A stretch of DNA of 64,000 nt. It comes from an uncultured Alistipes sp. GTDB taxonomy: Bacteria > Bacteroidota > Bacteroidia > Bacteroidales > Rikenellaceae. Positions within the stretch are counted from its first letter, which is position 1, and each line of letters opens with the position of its first letter. Shown here one piece after another: positions 35,518-44,274 of this stretch. The stretch spans positions 186,001 through 250,000 of the forward strand of contig CALUMQ010000001.1 in assembly GCA_944321765.1 (NCBI GenBank), given 5' to 3'. Below the pieces are notes generated by a model. The model did no database searches. It worked only from the letters and a program-made list of their open reading frames with translations, and was not told where the DNA came from. The position numbers and the translations under genes are program-made.

Positions 35518-37578
35518 ATGAAAAACGGAAAAATTGGAGTTACGACGGAGAACATCTTCCCCGTCATCAAGAAATTCCTCTATTCGGATCATGAAATATT
35601 CCTCCGCGAGTTGATTTCCAACGCCGTGGATGCCACGCAGAAGTTGAAGACCCTCTCGTCGATCGGCGAGGTGAAGGGTGAGTTGGGCGATCTGACGATT
35701 CACGTCGCTGTGGATCCCAAGGCTCATACGCTGACGGTCACCGACCGCGGTGTGGGCATGACGGCCGAGGAGGTGGAGCGCTACATCAACCAGATAGCCT
35801 TCTCCGGCGCCGAGGAGTTCATGGAGAAGTACAAGAACCAGGCGATTATCGGTCACTTCGGACTGGGATTCTACTCAGCTTTCATGGTATCGGACAAGGT
35901 TGAGATCTTCACCCGTTCCTATAAGGAGGGTGCTCAGACCGTGCATTGGAGTTGTACGGGCAGTCCCGAGTTCGAGATGGAGGAGACCGATGAAGCCCGC
36001 GACCGCGGCACGACGATTGTCCTGCACCTCTCGGAGGATGCCTACGAGTATGCCGAAGAGTCGAAGGTCTCGGAGCTGCTCAAGAAGTACTGCCGCTTCC
36101 TGCCCATTCCCATTGCCTTCGGCAAGGTCAAGGAGTGGAAGGACGGCAAGTATGTCGACACCGACAAGGACAACATCATCAACGATGTCGATCCGCTGTG
36201 GACGCGCAAGCCTTCGGAGATCACCGAGGAGCAGTACAAGGAGTTTTACCGTGAACTCTACCCGATGAGCGAGGATCCGCTGTTCTATATCCATCTGAAC
36301 ATCGACTACCCGTTCCATCTGACCGGCATCCTCTACTTCCCGAAGATCCGCAACAACTTCGAGATCCAGAAGAACAAGATCCAGCTCTACTGCAACCAGG
36401 TCTACGTCACGGATCAGGTCGAGGGCATCGTCCCGGAGTACCTGACGCTGCTGCACGGCGTGATCGACTCTCCGGACATTCCGCTGAACGTTTCGCGTAG
36501 CTACCTGCAGAGCGACTCGAACGTGAAGAAGATTTCGAGCTACATCACGCGGAAGGTTGCCGACCGGCTGCAGGAACTCTTTAATACGATGCGTCCGGAC
36601 TACGAATCGAAGTGGGACGATCTGAAGATCTTCATCCAGTACGGTATCCTCACCGACGAGAAGTTTGCCGAGAAGGCCACGGACTTCATGCTCTGGAAGA
36701 GTGTCGAGAGCAAGTACTACACGCCGAAGGAGTATACCGAGAAGGTCAGGGAGGCGCAGACGGACAAGAACAAGAACATCGTCTTCCTCTATGTGGACGA
36801 TCCCGAGGAGAAGCATACGTTCCTTGAGGCGGCCCAGGGCAAGGGTTACGATGTGCTGTGGATGGACGGACCGCTGGACAACCACTACATCAACTGGTAC
36901 GAATCGAAGAACAAGGAGGTGCGCTTCGTGCGTGTCGACAGCGACGTGATCGACAAGTTGATCCAGAAGGAGGATAATCTGAAGATGTCGCTGACGGAAG
37001 CCCAGCAGGAGTTGCTGACGCCGGTCTTCGAGAGCCAGATGCCCAAGGACGAGAAGATCCACTACTCGATCTCCTTCGAGGCGATGTCGCCCGACGAGGC
37101 GCCGGTGGTCATCACGCAGAACGAATTCATGCGACGCATGAAGGAGATGGCGCAGGTCAGCGGCGGCAGCATGAGTCAGTTCTACGGACAGATGCCCGAC
37201 CAGTTTACGATTGCCGTCAACGGCAACCACCCCATCGTAATCGACATTCTCGCCGATGTGGAGAAGGCTTACGGTGACAAGCTGAAGACGATCACGAAGA
37301 AGATCGATGCGGCGGTAGCCGAGGAGAAGCGCTTCGACGAGGTGACGAAGGGCAAGAAGGAGGAGGAGCTTACGGCCGAGGAGAAATCGACGCGCGAGGA
37401 GCTGTCGAAGAAGATCGTCACGCTGCGTGACGAGCGCAACGAACGGCTGCGTACGATCGGCAGTGAGAACAAGCTGGTTAAGCAGATCATCGATCTGGCC
37501 CTGCTGACGAACGGCATGCTGAAGGGTAAGAATCTTACGGATTTCATCCAGCGGTCGATCTCGCTGATCGAGAAGTAG
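35518..37578 (+). CDS. htpG: molecular chaperone HtpG (Hsp90)
   Basis: 686 residues. The GHKL ATPase domain shows RELISNAVDATQKL, DRGVGMTAEEV and GHFGLGFYSAFMV. The middle domain contains PLNVSRSYLQSD, with the conserved Arg that contacts the ATP phosphate. The C-terminal domain carries the dimerisation segment. A charged stretch near 595-625 (EEKRFDEVTKGKKEEEL) is typical of Bacteroidetes HtpG. It is a cytosolic ATP-driven chaperone for partly folded clients. It has a possible sigma-54-type promoter and a strong terminator, so stands as a single-gene unit. Confidence 0.98.
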   Translation: MKNGKIGVTTENIFPVIKKFLYSDHEIFLRELISNAVDATQKLKTLSSIGEVKGELGDLTIHVAVDPKAHTLTVTDRGVGMTAEEVERYINQIAFSGAEEFMEKYKNQAIIGHFGLGFYSAFMVSDKVEIFTRSYKEGAQTVHWSCTGSPEFEMEETDEARDRGTTIVLHLSEDAYEYAEESKVSELLKKYCRFLPIPIAFGKVKEWKDGKYVDTDKDNIINDVDPLWTRKPSEITEEQYKEFYRELYPMSEDPLFYIHLNIDYPFHLTGILYFPKIRNNFEIQKNKIQLYCNQVYVTDQVEGIVPEYLTLLHGVIDSPDIPLNVSRSYLQSDSNVKKISSYITRKVADRLQELFNTMRPDYESKWDDLKIFIQYGILTDEKFAEKATDFMLWKSVESKYYTPKEYTEKVREAQTDKNKNIVFLYVDDPEEKHTFLEAAQGKGYDVLWMDGPLDNHYINWYESKNKEVRFVRVDSDVIDKLIQKEDNLKMSLTEAQQELLTPVFESQMPKDEKIHYSISFEAMSPDEAPVVITQNEFMRRMKEMAQVSGGSMSQFYGQMPDQFTIAVNGNHPIVIDILADVEKAYGDKLKTITKKIDAAVAEEKRFDEVTKGKKEEELTAEEKSTREELSKKIVTLRDERNERLRTIGSENKLVKQIIDLALLTNGMLKGKNLTDFIQRSISLIEK

Positions 37579-37628
37579 CCGCCGGAAATGCTTCCGAAGC
37601 CGGAACCCATTCTTCCGACATGTGAATG

Positions 37629-37668
37629 TTCGGCACCTGCACGGTGAGTGCGGGTGCCGAATTTTTTT
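37629..37668 (+). terminator. intrinsic terminator after htpG
   Basis: A 14-bp stem (37629-37642 with 37648-37661, loop GGTGA) followed by seven Ts. Confidence 0.93.
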
Positions 37669-37733
37669 GCCCGTTGTGCAACCTTTTGCGGAACGCGGCG
37701 TCAAACGTATAACCGTTGAAAATCCGGTTACTT

Positions 37734-37765
37734 GTTGTTAATGAGACAAAATAGTATTACCTTCG
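37734..37765 (+). promoter_or_regulatory. promoter of the TlpA-type lipoprotein gene
   Basis: GTTG at 37734-37737, a 20-base spacer and TACCTTCG at 37758-37765 (one base off consensus). The ~55-base leader that follows is A/C-rich and looks unstructured. Confidence 0.5.
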
Positions 37766-37824
37766 GACGACGGAAAAATCAACAAACCCTACTCGGACAA
37801 CAACCAAACTTCCAACCAACAGCC

Positions 37825-39714
37825 ATGAAACGATTTTTACTCGTGCTGCCTGTGGCAGCTTTCGGCCTGCTCCTTGCGTCGTGCGGGCCGCGTGAACGGA
37901 TCGTCGAAGACCCTTTGATCGAGGTCTCGAACACCACGACACTCGACATCGTGAAGGTCGCACTCTGCGACACGGCTACCCTCCTCGACATCGAGGCGCG
38001 GTATATACCCAACTACTGGATTCGCATCGTGCACGATGCCTACCTGCAGTCCGGAGATCGGAAATACGCACTGACGGGCGCCGAGGGCATCACCCCCGAT
38101 TCGCTCTTCTGGATGCCCGAGTCGGGGCGTGCGTCATTCCGCCTCATCTTCGAGCCGTTGCCCGTGCGTGCGCAGTCGTTTGACTTCATCGAATCGGACT
38201 GCGACGACTGCTTCAAACTCTACGGCATCGACCTCACCGGAAAAACCTCCTACGAGACGCCGCGCGACCTTCCGTCGGAGGTGCTGGTGGAGCCTGCCGA
38301 CAATGCCTTCTGCGAGCCGGTCTTTGAGGTTGGTGAGACGACCGTGCGCATGCACCTCATCGGTTATCGCGAGGGGCTTGGCAAGCGGGTCGAACTCTAT
38401 GTCAACACGATGTTCGGAACGCAGAAAACCTATACGTCCGAGGTGGATCCGGCTACCGCCATTGCCACCTTCCGCTTTGATCAGTATGGTACGGCCTATG
38501 CCTTCGGCGGACTGGGCACGTCTATCTCCGCCTCCTTCTGGACGGCTCCCGGCGAAACGATAGATGTCTATACCGATTTGCGGAGCAGCGGTGTGCGACT
38601 GGTATCGCGACGTCGGAATGCGGATATTGCGTTGAGAACCTGCTATACGAACGGCACTTACGCCGAACTCAACGCCATCATCAATGCCAGTCCCGCGTAT
38701 GGAGGTTTCGTGTCGATGGATTTGTGGACGGGAGAGTTTGCCGACTACCGGATGACGGCCGACGAATATGTGACGATGGTTTGCGACAAATACCGCACGC
38801 TTGCCGACAGCATCGCGCAAAGCGGCGCCCCCAGGGCCGTACAACGGCTGCAGCTGAACGACTTGCGACAGGAGACATTCGCAGCTTTTGCCGAGGCTAC
38901 CCTGCTGCTGGAGCATAACTACCGTCATGTCCATAACCTGTGGGACTACCGCCGCCCGATTGACTACCGCTTTGCGCCCTTCGAGCCGCGCCATTATGCC
39001 GAGGTCTGCAAGCTCTTCGACATCAACGATCCGACGCTGCTTGTCGGCAGCAACACGGGGGATTATGTCGGGGCGGTCTGCTCCCCGACAGTCGACTGGC
39101 CTGCGATCGCCGGCCTGACGGAGGGTATCATCCCCGACCTGCGAACCGTATCGGGCATGCTTGAAAAGGTCGACAACAATGCGCTGACCGACGAGGATTT
39201 CGCCACGCTCCGTGCGATGAAGAATCCCTTCTACGCCGAGGCGTTCGAGACGATGCAGGCGCGTGTGCGCGAGGCGTTGGCCGAGGCCGAGAGCAAGGCC
39301 GTGATCGAACCGACGCCCGATGTGCCGCTTGCGGATCTCTTCGATGCCATCATCGCCCCCTACCGGGGAAAGGTCATCCTGGTGGACTTCTGGAATACCT
39401 GGTGCGGGCCCTGCCGGATGGCACTCAGGGCGATCGAGCCGGCAAAGAGCGGCGAGCTGAATTCCGACGATCTGGTGTGGCTTTACATTGCCAACGAGTC
39501 CTCGCCGATCGTAACCTACAAGACGATGATCCCCGAGATCCGGGGCAAGCACTTTCGGCTCAATTCGGAGCAGTGGAGCTATCTCTGCGAGAAGTTCAAG
39601 ATCGACGGCATCCCGTCGTACGTCGTGGTCGACCGTGATGGTTCGTACCGCCTGCGCAACGACCTGCGCGACCACTCGGCCATGATCTCCACGCTACGCT
39701 CGATGCTCGAATAG
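37825..39714 (+). CDS. thioredoxin-fold (TlpA-type) lipoprotein with long N-terminal region
   Basis: 629 residues from the ATG that opens a lipoprotein signal (MKRFLLVLPVAAFGLLLASC, lipobox Cys20); the open frame extends 93 bases upstream through the promoter and is not used. The last ~140 residues are a TlpA/AhpC-like thioredoxin fold with active site WNTWCGPCRM near 524-533 and cis-Pro in IDGIPSYVVVDRDG. The ~460 residues before it match no domain I can name; they are beta-rich first (~30-260), then helical. A similar layout occurs in Bacteroidetes thiol-disulfide oxidoreductases. It is expected in the periplasm, anchored by lipid, reducing or isomerising disulfides. Confidence 0.85.
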   Translation: MKRFLLVLPVAAFGLLLASCGPRERIVEDPLIEVSNTTTLDIVKVALCDTATLLDIEARYIPNYWIRIVHDAYLQSGDRKYALTGAEGITPDSLFWMPESGRASFRLIFEPLPVRAQSFDFIESDCDDCFKLYGIDLTGKTSYETPRDLPSEVLVEPADNAFCEPVFEVGETTVRMHLIGYREGLGKRVELYVNTMFGTQKTYTSEVDPATAIATFRFDQYGTAYAFGGLGTSISASFWTAPGETIDVYTDLRSSGVRLVSRRRNADIALRTCYTNGTYAELNAIINASPAYGGFVSMDLWTGEFADYRMTADEYVTMVCDKYRTLADSIAQSGAPRAVQRLQLNDLRQETFAAFAEATLLLEHNYRHVHNLWDYRRPIDYRFAPFEPRHYAEVCKLFDINDPTLLVGSNTGDYVGAVCSPTVDWPAIAGLTEGIIPDLRTVSGMLEKVDNNALTDEDFATLRAMKNPFYAEAFETMQARVREALAEAESKAVIEPTPDVPLADLFDAIIAPYRGKVILVDFWNTWCGPCRMALRAIEPAKSGELNSDDLVWLYIANESSPIVTYKTMIPEIRGKHFRLNSEQWSYLCEKFKIDGIPSYVVVDRDGSYRLRNDLRDHSAMISTLRSMLE

Positions 39715-39763
39715 CACCTTGGAGGGTGAATCCCTCCTTTCCCCTTTATTTGATCTGAAAACG

Positions 39764-39797
39764 CGCCCCGGAAACTCTTGTACAAGTTTTCGGGGCG
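39764..39797. terminator. terminator between convergent genes
   Basis: A 13-bp stem (39764-39776 with 39785-39797, one G-T pair) with A-rich and T-rich ends. A smaller 6-bp hairpin (39721-39726 with 39732-39737) precedes it. Confidence 0.8.
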
Positions 39798-39927
39798 TTT
39801 TATCTTGCGGAACTAAATCTGTCTGTTCCTGTTTGTTTCTGTCCGTTGTCGGCTTGTTGCTTGTCCGTTCCTGTCCGTTATCTGTCAACCGGGTCGTTGT
39901 CGGACCTGCCTCAAGACCTCTCTCTTT

Positions 39928-39967
39928 TTACTCCTTCTTACTCCTTCTTACTCCTTCTTACTCCTTC
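39928..39967. repeat. four perfect tandem copies of a 10-base unit
   Basis: TTACTCCTTC is repeated four times without change. The last copy holds the final codons and TAA stop of the thioesterase gene on the minus strand; the other three lie just after that stop. On the minus strand the unit reads GAAGGAGTAA. Confidence 0.95.
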
Positions 39968-40386
39968 GGCGCCTCTTCCTCGACCCAGTGGCTGCGGATC
40001 AGGTCGAGGAACCACTCCGGGCAGCGGCACGGACGCCGTGTGTCGCTGTGGATGAATCCCAGCTGCGTGCGGCCCGTGTTGATGAGCTCGCCCTTCTCGT
40101 TGTAGATCTCGTAGAAGAAGTTGATCCGTGCGGCGGGTATCTCGTGCAGGATGATCCGCACGGTCAGCAGCTCGTCGAAGTAGGCCGGCTTGCGGTACTT
40201 CGACTCCACCTCGAGGATCGGCATCATGATTCCGCGGCGTTCGACCTCGGCAAACGACATGCCCAGCGCGCGCAGCAGCGAACTGCGGGCAGCCTCATAG
40301 TAACAGATATAGTTCGAGTGGTGGCAGATGGCCATCTGGTCGGTATGCTTGTACCAGACCCTGATTTTACAGTCGTGGCTAACCAT
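39958..40386 (-). CDS. acyl-CoA thioesterase, YbgC/4-hydroxybenzoyl-CoA thioesterase type
   Basis: 142 residues, a single hot-dog fold. The N-terminal active-site region VWYKHTDQMAICHHSNYICYYEAARSSLL contains the acidic residue and the HHSNY segment seen in YbgC-like thioesterases. It hydrolyses acyl-CoA thioesters in the cytosol; the physiological acyl group is not known. It begins 6 bases after the RibF-like gene and is the last gene of the minus-strand series that starts near 46.3 kb. Confidence 0.92.
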   Translation of the reverse strand: MVSHDCKIRVWYKHTDQMAICHHSNYICYYEAARSSLLRALGMSFAEVERRGIMMPILEVESKYRKPAYFDELLTVRIILHEIPAARINFFYEIYNEKGELINTGRTQLGFIHSDTRRPCRCPEWFLDLIRSHWVEEEAPKE

Positions 40387-40392
40387 TTTCGT

Positions 40393-40977
40393 CTATTTTT
40401 TATCGGTTGTATCGATTTCTGAGACGTTCAGCAGATGCCCGGCCAACCGTTCGGCGGCCGGAAGGTCCCCCTTTTCGAGCAGCTGCCGAATGGCTGTCGA
40501 GCTCACGCGTATGCCATCAACCATACACGGTCCCACCTTCACGATATGCAGCAGTCCGGAGATCCGGGCATCGTCACACGCCAGACGGTCGTGGCCGAAT
40601 CGGTGGTTGAACCCCGCAACAAGCACCTCGGCACCCAGCCGTCCGACGAGATACTTCTCGACGAACTCTTGCCCTGCGAGGGCGCTGAACGACCGGTCGA
40701 AGGGAATGACGATCAGATTGTCGACGCCGGCTGCTTCGAGCAGGGCGCATTTTTCGTCAAGGGTCGTTATGAGCCGTAAACCTTCGGCGCGTCCGAGTGT
40801 GACGCGCGGATGCGGTTCGAAAGTCAGCACGATGCTTTCGCCTCCGATACGGGCCGCCTCTTCCCGGAGCCGGTCAATGAGTACGCGATGGCCGCGGTGC
40901 ACGCCGTCGAACGATCCGACCGTCACGGCCGGATGAACGAACGCCGGCAAGGCGTCAAAACCATGAAAAATCCGCAT
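40393..40977 (-). CDS. FAD synthetase (RibF N-terminal domain only)
   Basis: 194 residues. The sequence is the nucleotidyltransferase half of RibF: VTVGSFDGVHRGHRVLI (with the HxGH-like signature), LTFEPHPRV, GFNHRFGHDR and the conserved DGIRVSSTAIRQLLEKGDL. A normal RibF (~310 residues) continues with the riboflavin-kinase barrel. Here the protein stops just after the linker helix (AERLAGHLLNVSE) and another gene starts 6 bases on, so there is no broken remnant of the kinase. It should convert FMN and ATP to FAD; riboflavin phosphorylation must be done by another protein. It lies 27 bases after rex. Confidence 0.88.
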   Translation of the reverse strand: MRIFHGFDALPAFVHPAVTVGSFDGVHRGHRVLIDRLREEAARIGGESIVLTFEPHPRVTLGRAEGLRLITTLDEKCALLEAAGVDNLIVIPFDRSFSALAGQEFVEKYLVGRLGAEVLVAGFNHRFGHDRLACDDARISGLLHIVKVGPCMVDGIRVSSTAIRQLLEKGDLPAAERLAGHLLNVSEIDTTDKK

Positions 40978-41004
40978 CTTGAAAAACTTCTCTGGTGTTT
41001 GCGG

Positions 41005-41655
41005 TCAGGTGTTGCTGTTCTCCTCGTTCTCCTTGACGAAGTAGGCTACCTTTTCGAGCAGCGTGGTGATGTCGTAGTTCTCGACGATGATTCCCTGCGG
41101 GAAATTCAGCGGTGTGGAGGTAAAGTTCAGCACGCCCTTGATTCCGGCATTGATGATCGGCAGGACGAGCGTCGGGGCGACCTTCGTGGGCGACGAGACG
41201 ATGACGATCGAGATCTCCCGATCCTCGACGACCTCCTCGAAATCGTCCATGTGGTAACACGGAATCCCGTCGATCTTTTTGCCGACCTTCTCGGGATCGA
41301 CGTCGAAAGCTGCGGTGATCTTGAGCTTCAGCCCCTTTCCGTTGAAGTACTTGGTGATGGCCTGCCCCAGATGCCCCATGCCGATTACGGCGATGTTCAT
41401 CGACGTGGGGCTGTCGAGAATGCGGCTGATGTACTCGATAAGCACCTGGACGTCGTATCCCTTCTTGGTATCGCTCGAAAATCCGATCAGCATCAGGTCG
41501 CGGCGCACCTGCACGGCTGTGATGCCGTGTATGCCTGCCAGAACGTGGGAGAAGATGTGTGTGATACCCTGCTTGTGGCTGGCCAGCAGCGTCCGGCGGT
41601 ATTCGCTCAGCCGTTCGATGGTCTTCTCGGGGATCGAATTGGGCAATGTTGCCAT
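41005..41655 (-). CDS. rex: redox-sensing transcriptional repressor Rex
   Basis: 216 residues. The N-terminal winged helix (IPEKTIERLSEYRRTL to ITAVQVRRDLMLIG) binds DNA. The Rossmann domain (NIAVIGMGHLGQAITKYF, AAFDVDPEKVGKKIDGIPCY) senses the NADH/NAD+ ratio. A C-terminal swapped helix ends the protein. Rex represses fermentative and respiratory genes when NAD+ is high and is released by NADH. It lies 7 bases after the LysM gene and upstream of the FAD synthetase, a loose cofactor theme. I found no clear 18-bp Rex operator (TTGT...ACAA) next to it. Confidence 0.96.
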   Translation of the reverse strand: MATLPNSIPEKTIERLSEYRRTLLASHKQGITHIFSHVLAGIHGITAVQVRRDLMLIGFSSDTKKGYDVQVLIEYISRILDSPTSMNIAVIGMGHLGQAITKYFNGKGLKLKITAAFDVDPEKVGKKIDGIPCYHMDDFEEVVEDREISIVIVSSPTKVAPTLVLPIINAGIKGVLNFTSTPLNFPQGIIVENYDITTLLEKVAYFVKENEENSNT

Positions 41656-41662
41656 GGCGTTC

Positions 41663-43495
41663 CTATTCGATGGTTATCGTAAAGTCGTTCTGATAGTTCA
41701 CGCGCATCCAGTTGCGGTTGACGTGATTTCCCAGAGCATTCCGCTCGAAACGATAGGTGGTCTGCAGCGGCGTGTAGAGCTTCTGCTCGAGGTCGTACTC
41801 GATGTCTCCGAACATGGCCGGAGCAAAGATCATCGCCGTATCGTACCCGCGGTAGGAGTAGAGGGTCGGAAGGGTTCCGAATGCCCTGATATAGGCGCTG
41901 TCAAAGGTCTTGATGATCTCGGCATCGCGTTTGGCATGATAGGTCGAGATGAATGTCACCCGATCCTTGAAGAACAACTCGCGGTCGAGGTTGTAGCGAT
42001 TCCACCGGGCATTGCCCAGGACACGGAACCGCGGGGCCGTACGTCCGCGGCTGGTGATGCCGTTGTCGGCCGAGGCGAGGGCTGCCAGCACCCGGTCGAG
42101 CTCCACCTCGTCATCCGAAAGGACGATGAAGAGGTTGTCGTCCTCGTTTTCGAGCAGCGGCGTAAGGTCGCTGCTGCTGTTTTGGGACGAACTGGAGGGG
42201 TGTACATACTTGTAGTTGAACTTCCGGTAGGGCGTGTCGCCGAGCAGCGCGAGAATCTCCTGCTCGAACTCCTTGTCCGTCGATGCGGTGTATATCAGCG
42301 TGATGCGTTTGTTTCCGGCGATCAGCTCCTTGACCTTGTCATACTTGCAGGACGGGTCTGGAGCCAGCTGGAACAGGGCGTCGCTGTTCATCCGTTCGAT
42401 GTTGGCCAACGGCGAGACCACGGGAATTTCCTTCTGTTCGGCGAATACCAGCACGGGATAGAGACCCTCTTCGTAGACCGGTCCGACGATCAGATCGGCA
42501 TTCCGGAACGCCTCGTCACGGATGATCTCGTGAATCCGAGACGTGTCGCGTGCCGTGTTGAACAGATCGACCTGCACCGAATACCCGAGACGGGTCTTCA
42601 CACTGTCGAGCCCCATCAGAAATCCCTGGTAAAACTCCACGAAGTTGCTGCCTGGTTCGTTGTCGACCGACAACGGCAGCAACAGGGCGACACGAAGCGT
42701 CTCGCTGCTGCGCAGAGCCTTGAATGCGAGTGGATGTATTTGGGCTGGTTGCGGTCCGACTTGAGGTTGCTGCAGCGAGTCGCTTTGTGCCATGACCGGG
42801 GAATCGTCGCCTTCCCGGGGCACCTTGATCATGGCTCCGGCCTTCAGATCGGCGGCCCGCAGTCCGTTGTTCATTACGCTGAGCTCCTCTTCGGATACTC
42901 CGAAGCGCCGCGACAGCGAATAGAACGTTTCGCCGGCATGCACGATATGATACGCCGTTCCCTTTTCGGCGACGCTGTTCAGCGACTGTCGGTACTGTTC
43001 CCACTGCTCGTTCGATCCCTTTTCGTCCTCCGAACCGATCTGCTGGCGCCGGATGAGGATCCGCTGTCCGAGGCGCATGTGCAACGGATCGAGATCGGGG
43101 TTGTCCTCCATGAGCGTATTGACGGGAATCTCGTACTGCCGCGAAATGGCGTAGAGCGTTTCACCCTTCGACACGTAATGGAAATCGTAGGTTTTCCGCA
43201 ACCTCTTTTCCCGTTCGGGTTTGATCTCCGTGGCCTCCGCAACGTAGGGGATCTTGATGTTCTGATCCTTTTTCAATCCGGCAGCGAGCTGCGGGTTGCT
43301 TTGCAGCAGCACCTTTTCATCCACGCCGTAGATCTTCGACAGCCCGTAGAGCGTCTCACCGGCCTGCACCGTGTGGATGTAGTATTTCGCACCGTCGATG
43401 TAAACGATCGTCCGGGACTTTTCGCCGTCGGCCAGGGCCTGGAGTCCCCAGAGGAGCAGCAGAACGGTGACACAGAGTCGTTTCATGGTCGTCAT
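41663..43495 (-). CDS. secreted protein with three LysM domains and a periplasmic-binding fold
   Basis: 610 residues with a signal peptide (to ~LADG, residue 24). Three LysM domains are seen at about 38-83 (HTVQAGETLYGLSKIYGV), 104-149 (HYVSKGETLYAISRQYEI) and 181-226 (HIVHAGETFYSLSRRFGV), each about 45 residues. After a Gln/Pro-rich linker (~235-260), residues ~267-600 look like a type I periplasmic-binding fold (ETLRVALLLPLSVDNEPGSNFVEFYQGFLMGLDSVK, split across the fold start). LysM should bind peptidoglycan; the C-terminal fold could sense or hold a ligand or be a non-binding LpoA-like regulator of wall synthesis. The start overlaps the exonuclease stop (ATGA). Confidence 0.85.
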   Translation of the reverse strand: MTTMKRLCVTVLLLLWGLQALADGEKSRTIVYIDGAKYYIHTVQAGETLYGLSKIYGVDEKVLLQSNPQLAAGLKKDQNIKIPYVAEATEIKPEREKRLRKTYDFHYVSKGETLYAISRQYEIPVNTLMEDNPDLDPLHMRLGQRILIRRQQIGSEDEKGSNEQWEQYRQSLNSVAEKGTAYHIVHAGETFYSLSRRFGVSEEELSVMNNGLRAADLKAGAMIKVPREGDDSPVMAQSDSLQQPQVGPQPAQIHPLAFKALRSSETLRVALLLPLSVDNEPGSNFVEFYQGFLMGLDSVKTRLGYSVQVDLFNTARDTSRIHEIIRDEAFRNADLIVGPVYEEGLYPVLVFAEQKEIPVVSPLANIERMNSDALFQLAPDPSCKYDKVKELIAGNKRITLIYTASTDKEFEQEILALLGDTPYRKFNYKYVHPSSSSQNSSSDLTPLLENEDDNLFIVLSDDEVELDRVLAALASADNGITSRGRTAPRFRVLGNARWNRYNLDRELFFKDRVTFISTYHAKRDAEIIKTFDSAYIRAFGTLPTLYSYRGYDTAMIFAPAMFGDIEYDLEQKLYTPLQTTYRFERNALGNHVNRNWMRVNYQNDFTITIE

Positions 43496-44262
43496 TTCTG
43501 AAGTTTGTCGCGCATCCGGATCTCCGTGATGACCTTTTTCGTGTAGAGCGGGAAGTCACCGTTCATCATCCAGGCATAGTAGCTGGGTTCGGTGCGGAAT
43601 ATTTCGGCGACCGAGCGGCCCTTGTATTTTCCGAATCCGAAGACCTCTTCGCCCTTGTCGTTGTAGAGGATGCGTCCGGCATAGTCGGCCGCTTCGCCGC
43701 GCGAGGAGAATTCGGCCAGTTTGTCCACGTCGTTCTCCAGGTCGGGATAACGGTCCAGCTGTGCCTTGAGCACCTCGTAGGTGGCCATCGTGTCGGCCTG
43801 CGCCGAGTGGGCATCGGTAAGGTCACGGTCGCAGTAGAACTTGTAGGCTGCGACAAGCGTTCGCTGTTCCTTTTTATGGAAGATGTTCTGCACGTCGATG
43901 AACTTGCGGCGTTTGAAATCCACGTCGATCCCGGCGCGAAGGAACTCCTCGACCAGTACCGGGAGGTCGAAACGGTTGGAGTTGAATCCCCCGAAGTCGC
44001 ATCCGCGGATAAACTGTTCGAGCGAACGGGCGATCTGTGCGAAGGTCGGACACTCCCGAACATCCTCGTCCGTAATTCCGTGCACGGCCGTAGCCTCTTC
44101 GGGGATGTGCATCCCGGGATTTATGCGCCGGGTTTTGACGATCTCCTCGCCGTCGGGCATGACCTTGACCATCGAGATCTCGACGATGCGGTCATGGGCG
44201 GTGTCCACACCGGTGGTTTCGAGGTCGAAGAAGATGATCGGGCGTTTGAGGTTGAGCTTCAT
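43492..44262 (-). CDS. DnaQ-like 3'-5' exonuclease (DEDDh)
   Basis: 256 residues. The DEDDh active site is visible: FFDLETTG (Asp13, Glu15), the FGGFNSNRFDLPVLVEEF motif with the second Asp, and AHSAQADTMATYEVL giving His and the last Asp. This is the family of the proofreading subunit epsilon. The C-terminal ~70 residues (GEEVFGFGKYKGRSVAEIF) form a small module often found with such exonucleases in this phylum. It lies 12 bases after dnaN, supporting a role in replication proofreading or repair, though a general exonuclease cannot be excluded. Confidence 0.9.
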   Translation of the reverse strand: MKLNLKRPIIFFDLETTGVDTAHDRIVEISMVKVMPDGEEIVKTRRINPGMHIPEEATAVHGITDEDVRECPTFAQIARSLEQFIRGCDFGGFNSNRFDLPVLVEEFLRAGIDVDFKRRKFIDVQNIFHKKEQRTLVAAYKFYCDRDLTDAHSAQADTMATYEVLKAQLDRYPDLENDVDKLAEFSSRGEAADYAGRILYNDKGEEVFGFGKYKGRSVAEIFRTEPSYYAWMMNGDFPLYTKKVITEIRMRDKLQK

Positions 44263-44274
44263 TCCCGGGGGCCG

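Noticed and set aside
39928..39967. Could the tandem repeat be a CRISPR array?
   Set aside because: Units are 10 bases and directly adjacent with no spacers, and there are no cas genes.
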